From Sphingomonadales bacterium UBA656 (GTDB lineage: Bacteria; Pseudomonadota; Alphaproteobacteria; Sphingomonadales; Sphingomonadaceae), in the NCBI GenBank assembly GCA_002299895.1, contig DBOC01000009.1:122277-186276 (forward strand): DNA of 64,000 bases, given 5' to 3'. The translations under genes were made by a program, and so were the position numbers. Shown piece by piece: positions 41,039 to 49,792 of the stretch. Each line of letters opens with the position of its first letter. The first letter of the stretch is position 1. The notes beneath the pieces were generated by a model. The model did not search any database. It was not told the DNA's origin and worked only from the letters and a program-made list of their open reading frames with translations.

Positions 41039-42319
41039 TTACGCGCTGCCCGACGCCCCCTCACGCGCCACTTCGCGCCAGCCAATGTCTCTGCGGCAGA
41101 AACCGCCCGGAAAATCAATCTTGTCGACTGCGGCATAAGCAACAGCTTGCGCTTGCGTGACGCTATAGCCGCGCGCGGTAACATTGAGCACACGCCCACC
41201 GCTCGCCACCAATTGTCCACCAACTTCCGACGTGCCCGCATGGAATATCTTCGCGTCCGTCGCATTGGTAAGATGGATCACGCCGCCTTTTTCAGGCAAC
41301 GCGGGATAGCCATTTGCCGCCATGACAATTGTTAAGGCCGCTTCGTGCGAAAATGTCGGAGGTTCAGCTTGCGCGAGCTTTCCTGTGGCAACGGCCAACA
41401 TCAATGCGGCCAAATCGCCTTCAAAACGGGTCATCAACACTTGGCATTCGGGATCACCGAAACGGGCATTATACTCAATCAGCTTTGGTCCTTCTTCGGT
41501 GAGCATTAACCCCGCAAACAAGACGCCGGAATAAGGCATATCGTGCGCGGCCATATAGGCAACGGTCGGCCGAATGATGCGATCCATAACCTGTGCTTGC
41601 AGTGCATCGGTCAGGACAAAGGCGGGCGAATAAGCGCCCATCCCGCCGGTATTGGGCCCCGTATCACCATCGCCCACGCGCTTATGATCCTGCGCGGAAC
41701 CAAAGGCGACAACATCATAGCCATCGGTCAATGCAAAGAAGCTCGCTTCTTCACCGGTCATAAATTCTTCGATCACGACAGATGCACCTGCATCCCCGAA
41801 ACCACCGCCGAACATATCGTCGATTGCGGCCTCTGCCTCGGCCCGTGTTTCGGCAATGATAACGCCTTTGCCCGCGGCCAAGCCGTCCGCCTTGATCACA
41901 AAAGGCGCATCGAATGCGTCAAGGCCCGCCATCGCCGAAGCCTTGCTGTCATATCGGACATAGCCAGCGGTCGGGATGCCTGCCGCGGCGCACATATCCT
42001 TGGTGAAGCCTTTGGATCCCTCCAACTGCGCCGCTTTTTGATTGGGGCCAAAGACCGGAATGCCGGCATCGCGCAAGCTATCACCCAATCCGCTGACCAA
42101 CGGTGCTTCAGGTCCGACCACGACCAGTCCGATATCATGGCCCGCGCAAAAGGCGATGACCGCCGCGTGATCGTCGATATTCAGATCGACCAGCTCTGCG
42201 TCTTGCGCGATACCGGGATTGCCCGGCGCCGCAAAGAGTGTATCGCAATTTGGCGATTGCGCAAGCTTCCACGCCAGCGCATGTTCGCGACCGCCCGAAC
42301 CGATGAGCAAGATATTCAT
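41039..42319 (-). CDS. purD: phosphoribosylamine-glycine ligase
   Basis: ATG 42319 (MNILLIGSGGREHALAWKL) gives 426 residues. GARS hallmarks are GPEAPLVSGLGDSL, GSKGFTKDMCAAAGIPTAGY, PFVIKADGLAAGKGV, the ATP-grasp region ASVVIEEFMTGEEASFFAL and RFGDPECQVLMTR. It makes glycinamide ribonucleotide in purine synthesis. Its start codon overlaps the xseA start codon on the opposite strand (CATG at 42317-42320). Confidence 0.97.
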   Translation of the reverse strand: MNILLIGSGGREHALAWKLAQSPNCDTLFAAPGNPGIAQDAELVDLNIDDHAAVIAFCAGHDIGLVVVGPEAPLVSGLGDSLRDAGIPVFGPNQKAAQLEGSKGFTKDMCAAAGIPTAGYVRYDSKASAMAGLDAFDAPFVIKADGLAAGKGVIIAETRAEAEAAIDDMFGGGFGDAGASVVIEEFMTGEEASFFALTDGYDVVAFGSAQDHKRVGDGDTGPNTGGMGAYSPAFVLTDALQAQVMDRIIRPTVAYMAAHDMPYSGVLFAGLMLTEEGPKLIEYNARFGDPECQVLMTRFEGDLAALMLAVATGKLAQAEPPTFSHEAALTIVMAANGYPALPEKGGVIHLTNATDAKIFHAGTSEVGGQLVASGGRVLNVTARGYSVTQAQAVAYAAVDKIDFPGGFCRRDIGWREVAREGASGSA

Positions 42320-43727
42320 GTCCGCAAATGACCCCTTTGAAACTGCCGACCCGCAAGTCGCCCGTCTGTTAGCCGAGGAGCGGCCCGGCGACAATGCCCA
42401 GGCGATGAGCGTATCGGAGCTATCACTCGCCCTGAAACGCACCGTCGAGGATCAGTTCGGCCATGTCCGCGTACGCGGGGAGATTTCGGGTTTCAAACGC
42501 GCAGCGTCAGGACATATCTATTTCAGCCTGAAAGATGATAATGCGCGGCTGGATGCGGTGATGTGGAAAGGTGGCGCAGCGCGCTTGCCCTTCGCACCAG
42601 AGGACGGACTTGAAGTCGTCGCCACAGGCAAGCTCACAACCTATGCGGGACGCTCCAATTATCAAATCGTCGTCGAAAGCCTTGAAGTAGCAGGCGAAGG
42701 CGCGATGATGCTATTGTTTGAAAAGCTGAAAGCGCGCTTGGCCGCAGAAGGACTATTCGCGCCCGAGCGTAAGAAGAAACTGCCCGCGCTCCCTCGCACC
42801 ATCGGTGTGGTCACATCGCCGACGGGCGCAGTCATCCGCGACATTTTGCACCGCTTGGCCGATCGCTTTCCAACGCATGTCATCGTCTGGCCCGTATTGG
42901 TGCAAGGCGAAGGATCGGCGGCACAAATTGCGCGTGCGGTCGACGGATTTTCAGCGATGCCGCAGAATGGCCCGGCGACCCGCCCCGACCTTGTCATTGT
43001 GGCGCGCGGTGGCGGGTCGATTGAAGATCTATGGGCGTTTAACGATGAAGCCGTGGTCCGCGCGGTCGCCAATTGTACGATACCGATTATCTCAGCCGTT
43101 GGGCATGAAACCGATACCACCTTGTGCGACTTCGCGGCGGATCTGCGCGCGCCAACGCCGACCGCCGCCGCCGAAATTGCAGTTCCGGTGCGCAGCGACC
43201 TGTTGCAGCGCGTAGGGCAATTGGGGCTGCGCATGGCCAATGTCGTCCGCAAGCAGGTAGACCTGGCGGCGGAACGGCTTGAGGCGCAGCGCAGGCTAAT
43301 GCCGCGTCTATCCGACCTTGCCGCACCGCATCAATTGCGCACCGACGATTTGGCCGAACGCCTGCGCCAGTCACTGCGCACGCGCATCGGCCAGGCGGAA
43401 ATTGCTTATTCGGGCCCCGCAATGATGCTGCACCCACGCCTGTTACATCGCCGCGTTGAACAAAAGCAGCAACAGCTGGATGCGCTTACCCGCCTTGCGG
43501 GCAGCCTGCACCCCGAAGCCCCGCTGCAGCGCGGCTTTGCCCGTGTGACCGATGCCGATGGCAAAACGATTATGTCGCGCACCGCCGCAGTGAAGGCGGG
43601 CGATGTGACCTTACGTTTCGTTGATGGCGAAGTTGGCAGCGTCGTTAATGGCTCTGCGGCGCCGCGTCCCTCCACACCAAAACCAACGCCGCCGACCATT
43701 AATCAGGGCAATTTGTTCGACGGCTGA
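42318..43727 (+). CDS. xseA: exodeoxyribonuclease VII large subunit
   Basis: ATG 42318 (MSANDPFETADPQVARLL) gives 469 residues; longer frames would lie in purD. The OB-fold N-terminal domain shows LKRTVEDQFGHVRVRGEIS and SGHIYFSLKDDNARLDAVMW, and the catalytic domain IGVVTSPTGAVIRDILHRLADRFP (in part), VARGGGSIEDLWAFNDEAVVRAV and ISAVGHETDTTLCDFAADLRAPTPTAAAE (in part). XseA with XseB degrades single-stranded DNA; xseB is not in the window. Confidence 0.95.
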   Translation: MSANDPFETADPQVARLLAEERPGDNAQAMSVSELSLALKRTVEDQFGHVRVRGEISGFKRAASGHIYFSLKDDNARLDAVMWKGGAARLPFAPEDGLEVVATGKLTTYAGRSNYQIVVESLEVAGEGAMMLLFEKLKARLAAEGLFAPERKKKLPALPRTIGVVTSPTGAVIRDILHRLADRFPTHVIVWPVLVQGEGSAAQIARAVDGFSAMPQNGPATRPDLVIVARGGGSIEDLWAFNDEAVVRAVANCTIPIISAVGHETDTTLCDFAADLRAPTPTAAAEIAVPVRSDLLQRVGQLGLRMANVVRKQVDLAAERLEAQRRLMPRLSDLAAPHQLRTDDLAERLRQSLRTRIGQAEIAYSGPAMMLHPRLLHRRVEQKQQQLDALTRLAGSLHPEAPLQRGFARVTDADGKTIMSRTAAVKAGDVTLRFVDGEVGSVVNGSAAPRPSTPKPTPPTINQGNLFDG

Positions 43728-43771
43728 AGCGACGCATTGCCCATTGCGCGTCGATGCGCCATAAAGCCGCC

Positions 43772-43975
43772 ATGCTGATGTCTTCGAAAAATAAAGTCGC
43801 CCGCCTGCATTATCTGGCCAATAACTTTCGTATTCTCACCGCAGGCGACCATGTCGTGTGCGCGGTGACCGGCCAAGCCATAGCATTAGAAGAGCTGCGC
43901 TACTGGAGCGTTGCCAAGCAGGAGCCTTATGCGAGCGCAGAGGCCTCCACCCGCGCGGCATTGTCGAAGGGCTAA
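43772..43975 (+). CDS. DUF2093 protein
   Basis: About 67 residues; LHYLANNFRILTAGDHVVCAVTGQAIALEELRYWSVAKQEPYASAEAS (cited in part: HVVCAVTGQAIALEELRYWS) identifies the alphaproteobacterial DUF2093. Start is ATG 43772 or ATG 43778. The family often follows xseA. Function unknown. Confidence 0.9.
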   Translation: MLMSSKNKVARLHYLANNFRILTAGDHVVCAVTGQAIALEELRYWSVAKQEPYASAEASTRAALSKG

Positions 43976-43979
43976 ACCC

Positions 43980-44846
43980 TTGCTGCGCAACAGCCAGGCT
44001 TTGCGCGCAACCATCACGGCTTTCCTGAGCCTCACCTGTGTCGTGGCGCCGGTTTATGCGCAACCGCAGGCCCCGTCCCATATGAGCCCAGCCGAGTTCT
44101 GGATGTCAGGTGCAGCTGTTCAAGGCGGCTTGATCATCGGCCGCGCACCTAAGGGAACACGCAACCTATTCTTTAACGATGCAGCATTAGAGCTCAGTCC
44201 AAACGGATACTTCGTCATCGGCTTTGATCGGGACGCACCCTTAGAAGCGAGCTTAGTCGCTATACTGGCCGATGGCAGCAAGATCGAACGCAAAATCGCC
44301 GTCGCCTCAGGTAATTGGCGTATCGAAAATGTTGCCGCGAACATAACGGGCGGGGCAAAAAGCTCCGCCGAATTTCAGGCGCGACGCAGCGCCGAGCTGG
44401 CGCAGATTGAAGCCGCCCGCGCCCTAAAAAATGATGCTAAAGGCTGGCAGCAGACATTTATCCGACCGCTGTCGGGCCGCATATCGGGGTTATTTGGCGC
44501 GCAACGCATTTATAATGGCACGCCCGGCAGCTATCATAACGGCATGGACGTTGCCGCCCCCCAAGGGCGGGATTTCGTCGCACCGGCTGATGGCGTCGTC
44601 ACCCTTGCCGCCAATGATGCCTTCACCTTGGAGGGGCATTTGTTAATGATTGACCATGGCATGGGTCTGAACAGTGCGTTTTTACATGCGTCCGAATTAC
44701 TGGTCAAAGCAGGAGACCATGTGCGGCAAGGTCAAGTGATTGGCCGCGTCGGCGCCACAGGCAGAGCAACGGGGCCGCATCTGCACTGGGGCATGAAATG
44801 GAACAGCGCGCGGATTGACCCGAAGCTTTTGCTCCCGTCAGAATGA
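43980..44846 (+). CDS. M23-family peptidoglycan endopeptidase, exported
   Basis: TTG 43980 gives a 288-residue protein with a signal peptide (ATITAFLSLTCVVAPVYAQ). The M23 (LytM) domain carries HNGMDVAAPQGRDFVAPADG with the H-x3-D zinc pair and GRATGPHLHWGMKW with HxH. An N-terminal all-beta domain (AVQGGLIIGRAPKGTRNLFFND in part) is the typical family extension. It cuts peptidoglycan cross-links in the periplasm. All zinc ligands needed for activity seem present. It begins just after the DUF2093 stop. Confidence 0.93.
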   Translation: MLRNSQALRATITAFLSLTCVVAPVYAQPQAPSHMSPAEFWMSGAAVQGGLIIGRAPKGTRNLFFNDAALELSPNGYFVIGFDRDAPLEASLVAILADGSKIERKIAVASGNWRIENVAANITGGAKSSAEFQARRSAELAQIEAARALKNDAKGWQQTFIRPLSGRISGLFGAQRIYNGTPGSYHNGMDVAAPQGRDFVAPADGVVTLAANDAFTLEGHLLMIDHGMGLNSAFLHASELLVKAGDHVRQGQVIGRVGATGRATGPHLHWGMKWNSARIDPKLLLPSE

Positions 44847-44879
44847 CAAACGCTTTTTAACGTCGCGGGCGCCGCAATA

Positions 44880-45374
44880 TCAGTTCGGCGTTTCGAGATA
44901 TGCGATCAGGTCGGCACGCTTTTGCGCATCGGGCAGGCCAGCGAAAATCATCTTCGTCTGCGGTATGACGCGCTGCGGTTTTTCCAGAAACTGAAACAAT
45001 TTTTCCTTGGTCCAAACAAAGCCGGCTCCTGCGTTTGCCGCAGAATAAGTATAGCCTGGCTCCGTTCCGGCCGTGCGTCCGATGATATTATGCAAGGATG
45101 GGCCAATTTTGTTCACGCCAGCGTCGGTGACATGGCACATGCGGCATTGCGCAAACACCAGCTTGCCATTGGCAGCATCGCCGGTGAAGCTGGCCAATGT
45201 GGTGCCATCCATTGTGCTCATATCAGTTGCAGCCAGTGGGCCGGCAGGTGCGGCAGGGGTTGTTGCCTCTGCCTGTGCAGACGTCTCATCCGCTTCGCCT
45301 TCCGAACCAGCCGAGCAAGCGGCAAGCATTGCGGATACAGCCAGCAGACCAGCTAATGTTTTTGTGTTAACCAT
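44880..45374 (-). CDS. membrane-anchored cytochrome c (class I), lipoprotein
   Basis: ATG 45374 follows GGGAGA; 164 residues. The N-terminus (KTLAGLLAVSAMLAACSAGS) has the lipobox LAAC. A Ser/Thr/Ala/Glu-rich linker leads to the heme motif CRMCH (near 80), GPSLHNIIGR and the sixth-ligand Met in IPQTKMIFAG. It resembles small mitochondrial-type cytochromes c that carry electrons to cytochrome oxidase, tethered to the membrane. Confidence 0.94.
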   Translation of the reverse strand: MVNTKTLAGLLAVSAMLAACSAGSEGEADETSAQAEATTPAAPAGPLAATDMSTMDGTTLASFTGDAANGKLVFAQCRMCHVTDAGVNKIGPSLHNIIGRTAGTEPGYTYSAANAGAGFVWTKEKLFQFLEKPQRVIPQTKMIFAGLPDAQKRADLIAYLETPN

Positions 45375-45482
45375 AAATTCTCCCGGGGCGTCTTTATTGG
45401 CCCCACAGCCAATGCCTTGCATACTCTACTCAGTGGAAAGTTTAGCCCACAACAATAGCCATGAAAAGGCGATTATGCAGCA

Positions 45483-46766
45483 TTATAGGCGCTTTTCTGC
45501 CTGTGCATTGTCCTCGCCGCTCTCTTTCAGCACCTTGTGCCTCAGACGATTTACGAAAAGATAAATCAACAACACAACTGGTAGGGTAACGGCGCCGACA
45601 AATATCTCGCTGTTTGAACCGCTTTTGGTCGCGGCCACACCCTTTGTCATATAGGCGATGATTCCAACGAGGTAGTAAGCAGCCGCGATAACCGACAACC
45701 CCTCCACTAAGGTTTGTAGGCGCAACTGAAGCTGCGTTGAGCGCTCCATCGACCGCATCAGAACAAGGTTCTGTGCCTTTATCCGACTGTCAATGCGCAC
45801 ATCCAGGGTGTGCATGACGCCAGAGATGCGCGCGGCAATGTCGCTAAGTCGTTTCCGGAATACGGAACAAGTCCGCGAGGCCGGGACCAGCCGTCTCTCC
45901 GTAAAATCGGTGAGGCTTTGGAAGTTCAATATCGGCTGGACATCGAGCGCGGAAAGCCTGTCCGCCGCGACTTCGGCATAAGCTGCGGTCGCACTGAGCC
46001 GGAAGCCCGTTGCCGAACGGATGAGTTCAAGCTCGGACGAAATGGCCGCGAGATCATTGAGCAAGATTTCATCATCTTCATCCGCCGAAGCAACGCGGCG
46101 GGCGTGGTCTGACAGGCGTTGTTCCAATTGGTCAAGCTGGGGACCATATTGCTGCACCACTGGGAAACCAAGCAAGGCAAGATTCCGGTAATTACCCAGT
46201 TCCTGAACTCGCTGGACAATCCGGCCACGCTCGCCCTCGCCCACATCACCTGCGGTGATAAGCAATCGGCCATAGCCATCGCCATGAATGCTGAAATCGG
46301 ACCAAAGCCGAATGCCCGCATTGATATCGCAACAGACCATTTCATCGGTCGAAATACCGATTGCGGACAATTCTGCATCAATATTTTCCGCGCTGGGCAT
46401 AATGCGTATTTGCGTCGCACGAACAACGCCCCCTGGCCAATTTTCCAACCATTGAATATAGTTATGACGTGCGGGTTCAGGTGTTTCTTGCGGAAAAATC
46501 AGGGTTAACGTGCTCGCTTCGGTGTGGCGTTCCCACAGGAAATGAATGCCGCCAAGCGTATGTCCCGAACCATGCCGCGGCGCGAGGGCCCAGTCATCAA
46601 AATCGGGCCGCGCATTTATCAGCCAACGATCTTCCGCATTGCGTTCATCCGCTTCGATCAGGCGCACAACCTGATAAATTTCGCTATGCGCGGCAACGGG
46701 GGCGAAACGACGCAACCGCATTTCGTCAACTGCCCAGCGGCGCAGCGGATGCTCGGTAAAGCTCAT
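45483..46766 (-). CDS. DUF3422-family membrane protein
   Basis: The 427-residue protein starts MSFTEHPLRRWAVDEMRLRR and carries the family's HGSGHTLGGIHFLWERHTEA and the C-terminal pair of membrane helices (GLSVIAAAYYLVGIIAYMTKG and SEIFVGAVTLPVVLLIYLFV in part). The DUF3422 layout is a large cytoplasmic domain, a coiled-coil region (RVQELGNYRNLALLGFP...) and a C-terminal membrane anchor. Function is unknown; similar to CorA-like topology. Confidence 0.9.
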   Translation of the reverse strand: MSFTEHPLRRWAVDEMRLRRFAPVAAHSEIYQVVRLIEADERNAEDRWLINARPDFDDWALAPRHGSGHTLGGIHFLWERHTEASTLTLIFPQETPEPARHNYIQWLENWPGGVVRATQIRIMPSAENIDAELSAIGISTDEMVCCDINAGIRLWSDFSIHGDGYGRLLITAGDVGEGERGRIVQRVQELGNYRNLALLGFPVVQQYGPQLDQLEQRLSDHARRVASADEDDEILLNDLAAISSELELIRSATGFRLSATAAYAEVAADRLSALDVQPILNFQSLTDFTERRLVPASRTCSVFRKRLSDIAARISGVMHTLDVRIDSRIKAQNLVLMRSMERSTQLQLRLQTLVEGLSVIAAAYYLVGIIAYMTKGVAATKSGSNSEIFVGAVTLPVVLLIYLFVNRLRHKVLKESGEDNAQAEKRL

Positions 46767-46868
46767 ATCCGGACATTCGCAGAAATTTTTTCAAAGTCTA
46801 TAGATTTGAACCACGATGTAAAATTAGCAAATGGCAGGCGCGTTAAGCCCTGTTTTGCGCCGATGATT

Positions 46869-48245
46869 TTATCGCATGCCCAATAGCGCATGGCGCGCAG
46901 CTGCCACGGTACGCGCGACATCGTCCGCATTGGTATTCCATCCGCAAACGCTGATCCGCATCACCCGTGCGCCGTTCCAACTGCCGCCGCTTAAAAAGGC
47001 TTCGCCGCTGGCATTGATCGACGCGATAACGGCGTCGCTGATATTCGCGCCATCTTTCGAATCGAATCGTATCAAGCCCTGATTCATTGTCGGGCGTGCA
47101 ATGCCTGTGGCCCCCTCAAGTTCTGCGATACCATCATAAATGGCCGCCGCATGATCGCAGCACCGTTCAATCATCGCAGCAAGGCCGTCACGGCCGAGCT
47201 CCATCAAAGCCGCTAATGCGGGAATGGCCCGCGCGCGGCGTGACCATTCTGGCGTATAATCCATGGGGTCGCGCACCGACCCGCCACTGGTCAGATAGGC
47301 GGCGGTCATCCGCATCGCCGCACTATGGGCAGCAGCGTGGCGGGTGATGGCCATGCCACAGTCATAAGGCGTGTTCAGCCATTTATGCCCGTCGGTGGCC
47401 CAACTGTCGGCGCGCTCCACCCCGAATACCAAAGCGGACAGGCGTGGGCTGGCATTCGCCCAAAGCCCAAAAGCGCCGTCTACATGCACCCATGCGCCAG
47501 CCGCATGTGCAATCGGGCACAATGTCGCAAAATCGTCGCATGCGCCGATGTTGAGGTCGCCCGCGTTGAGAATGAGGATCGTAGGTGCATCAGGTGCTTC
47601 AGCAAGCGCCGCGCGCAGAGCTTCTGGTGCCACCAGACCGGGCCCGCCGCCGCCCAAAGGCACGATGCAATCGCTACCTAAACCCAAAAGGCGTAATGCT
47701 CGGGTAACCGAAGAATGGTGATGGGCATTGGCGAGCACGCGGATCGCTGGCGCGCCTTGAAGTCCCTGCGACTCAACGTCCCAACCCTTTTGCTCAAGAA
47801 CAGCATGGCGCGCAGCCGCTAGCGCCGTGGTGTGCGCCATCTGGCACCCGGTGACAAAGGCATAACTGGCATCCGCCGGTAACCGCAAAGCGTCCAGCAG
47901 GAAGCGGCCGGCGACTTCTTCGAGAACCGCGCCAGCCGGGCTGGTGGAAGCGAGGACCGCATTCTGGTCCCATGCCGAGCACATGATATCCGCCGCCAAT
48001 GCGGAGGGGAGTGCACCGCCTTTGACCCATGCAAAAAAGCGTCCACCCGCATTTCCCGTCAGTCCCGGGTCGGCAGCGGCGGCAATAGCGCGAACCACAT
48101 CATGCGCCGGCATTCCACTCTCTGGAAATTGCAAAGGCAAAGGCGCGCGCATCTCAGCCGGCGTGCCACGCGAGGCAACGGGTCGTGTTCCGAGAGAATT
48201 GAGATAGCGGCGGGCTTCAGCAAAAGCGATATCAAGCGTGTCCAT
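46869..48245 (-). CDS. PLP-dependent group II amino-acid decarboxylase-like protein
   Basis: The 458-residue protein starts at ATG 48245. PLP-binding lysine is in SWATDGHKWLNTPYDCG (near 300), with VHVDGAFGLWANAS (Asp that pairs with the pyridine ring), FVTGCQMAHTTAL and NAHHHSSVTRALRLLGLG. It belongs to the aromatic-amino-acid/glutamate decarboxylase group. The exact amino acid cannot be assigned. It is a single gene upstream of DUF3422 with a 102-base gap. Confidence 0.9.
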   Translation of the reverse strand: MDTLDIAFAEARRYLNSLGTRPVASRGTPAEMRAPLPLQFPESGMPAHDVVRAIAAAADPGLTGNAGGRFFAWVKGGALPSALAADIMCSAWDQNAVLASTSPAGAVLEEVAGRFLLDALRLPADASYAFVTGCQMAHTTALAAARHAVLEQKGWDVESQGLQGAPAIRVLANAHHHSSVTRALRLLGLGSDCIVPLGGGGPGLVAPEALRAALAEAPDAPTILILNAGDLNIGACDDFATLCPIAHAAGAWVHVDGAFGLWANASPRLSALVFGVERADSWATDGHKWLNTPYDCGMAITRHAAAHSAAMRMTAAYLTSGGSVRDPMDYTPEWSRRARAIPALAALMELGRDGLAAMIERCCDHAAAIYDGIAELEGATGIARPTMNQGLIRFDSKDGANISDAVIASINASGEAFLSGGSWNGARVMRISVCGWNTNADDVARTVAAARHALLGMR

Positions 48246-48348
48246 CACGCATTGATAAAAGCTTTGTCAAAACCTGTCTATGTTGGTGTCCGTCGCAATG
48301 CGACATGTGCAGCGCACATGGGGAATAACATTGGTGCAACTGATGCCG

Positions 48349-49767
48349 TTATTGCATGAAACCCAAATTGGCGCCGTTAAACCGGCCAATGTTCGGCGAG
48401 ATGCTGGTCAATTCGCTCGGTGCAACGCCGAACCAAGTGGCAAGAGTCGCGGCATATTGATCAACTGAGATCGTTGGTAGCAAACGGCCCAAGCCAACTT
48501 GGTCTGGGCTCCTAACCGAAATTTGCGGTGCGACGCCATAATAGCGGCCGCCGTTCACCGCGCCGCCCATGATGAAGTGATGTGCGCCCCAGCCGTGGTC
48601 AGATCCATCACCATTGGACTGCAGCGTGCGGCCAAAATCGGAGGCCGTGAATGTGGTCACTTTGTCAGCGACACCCAATTCCACGGTAGCGCGATAAAAA
48701 GCGTCCATTGCGAAGTCGACACGGTCCATCAGCGTTGCGTGCCCCACAATCAAATTGTCGTGATGGTCAAAGCCGCCCAAGTTTACCATGAACACTTGGC
48801 GCTTTACGCCCAGAGCTTGGCGAGCAGCTATTAATCGGGCCACAATTTGAAGCTGGTCAGCTAAAGTGTTGGTGCCGGACACTGGCCGGAATGACGTGGC
48901 AAGGGATGTCGGCTGCAGCGCCGCATTAACAACAGTTTCGGCATCAATGGAGCGGCGTGCGACCCTATTATATTCAGCTTCAAACATATTATTGCTAGAC
49001 TGCGTCAACAACGTCCGAAGGGCGTTGCTGCCCGCCGTAGAGCCAAATAACGGACTCTTGAGACCGCCGATGGACGTCGCTCCGGTTGATGAGACTTGAT
49101 AGGTAATCGCGTCCATCCCGGCCAAAAACACGGCGTTGCCCGCTGCCGAAATGCAGGTGAACAGTGAATTGGTGTTGCTGGATAGGGCAAGGTCACCCAT
49201 GCGGCCACCCCAACCGTCGGTGGCACCTTCGGGCTTGGACGACTGCCATGTCGATTGTTGGTCATTATGCGAAAACAGCTTCGCAGGCCGGGGGTTTGCC
49301 ACCAAATTGCTGCTTTGATATTGGGCCAAAGTTAATGGCGCTATAAGCGGACCGACATTCAGCAATGGCGCCAATTTACCTGCATCAAACAAAGCTTTCA
49401 TGCGCGTCATTTGCGGGGCGAGCGCATATTGCACATTATTGGTCAGCACTTGGCCATTGGCGGGTGTGAGCGCCGTTGCTGCAAGAGACGAACGCGCTAA
49501 AGTTATGCCGCCTGCAGTTTGTCCAGGGCCGCCACCGCGAATGGCGCTATACAAGTCGTAATTTGCCGAGTCATAGGGTATTAAGGTGCTGTTATGGTCG
49601 TTGCCACCGTTAAAAAATACGCAGACCAATGCGCGATAATCATTGCCTGCACTAAAAGCGGCTGCCTCCCCCATGCCCGCAAGACCCATGGCCCACGAAC
49701 CCGCGGTACCGGCCACGGCCAATTGTTTAGAGCGGCGAAGAAAAGCGCGCCGCGAAATATCTTCCAT
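48349..49767 (-). CDS. DUF1501 protein with Tat signal
   Basis: ATG 49767 gives 472 residues. The signal has the twin-arginine motif SRRAFLRRSKQ, then QLAVAGTAGSWAMGLAG. DUF1501 marks are VCVFFNGGNDHNSTLIPYD, LFSHNDQQSTWQSSKPEGA, GGFDHHDNLIVGHATLMDRVD (in part) and DFGRTLQSNGDGSDHGWGAHHFIMGGAV (in part). The fold belongs to the sulfatase/alkaline-phosphatase superfamily. It follows the DUF1800 gene with a gap of 25 bases, the usual pair; the function of the pair is not established. Confidence 0.93.
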   Translation of the reverse strand: MEDISRRAFLRRSKQLAVAGTAGSWAMGLAGMGEAAAFSAGNDYRALVCVFFNGGNDHNSTLIPYDSANYDLYSAIRGGGPGQTAGGITLARSSLAATALTPANGQVLTNNVQYALAPQMTRMKALFDAGKLAPLLNVGPLIAPLTLAQYQSSNLVANPRPAKLFSHNDQQSTWQSSKPEGATDGWGGRMGDLALSSNTNSLFTCISAAGNAVFLAGMDAITYQVSSTGATSIGGLKSPLFGSTAGSNALRTLLTQSSNNMFEAEYNRVARRSIDAETVVNAALQPTSLATSFRPVSGTNTLADQLQIVARLIAARQALGVKRQVFMVNLGGFDHHDNLIVGHATLMDRVDFAMDAFYRATVELGVADKVTTFTASDFGRTLQSNGDGSDHGWGAHHFIMGGAVNGGRYYGVAPQISVRSPDQVGLGRLLPTISVDQYAATLATWFGVAPSELTSISPNIGRFNGANLGFMQ

Positions 49768-49792
49768 TTTGCTAATGTGCACGATGCGCTCC

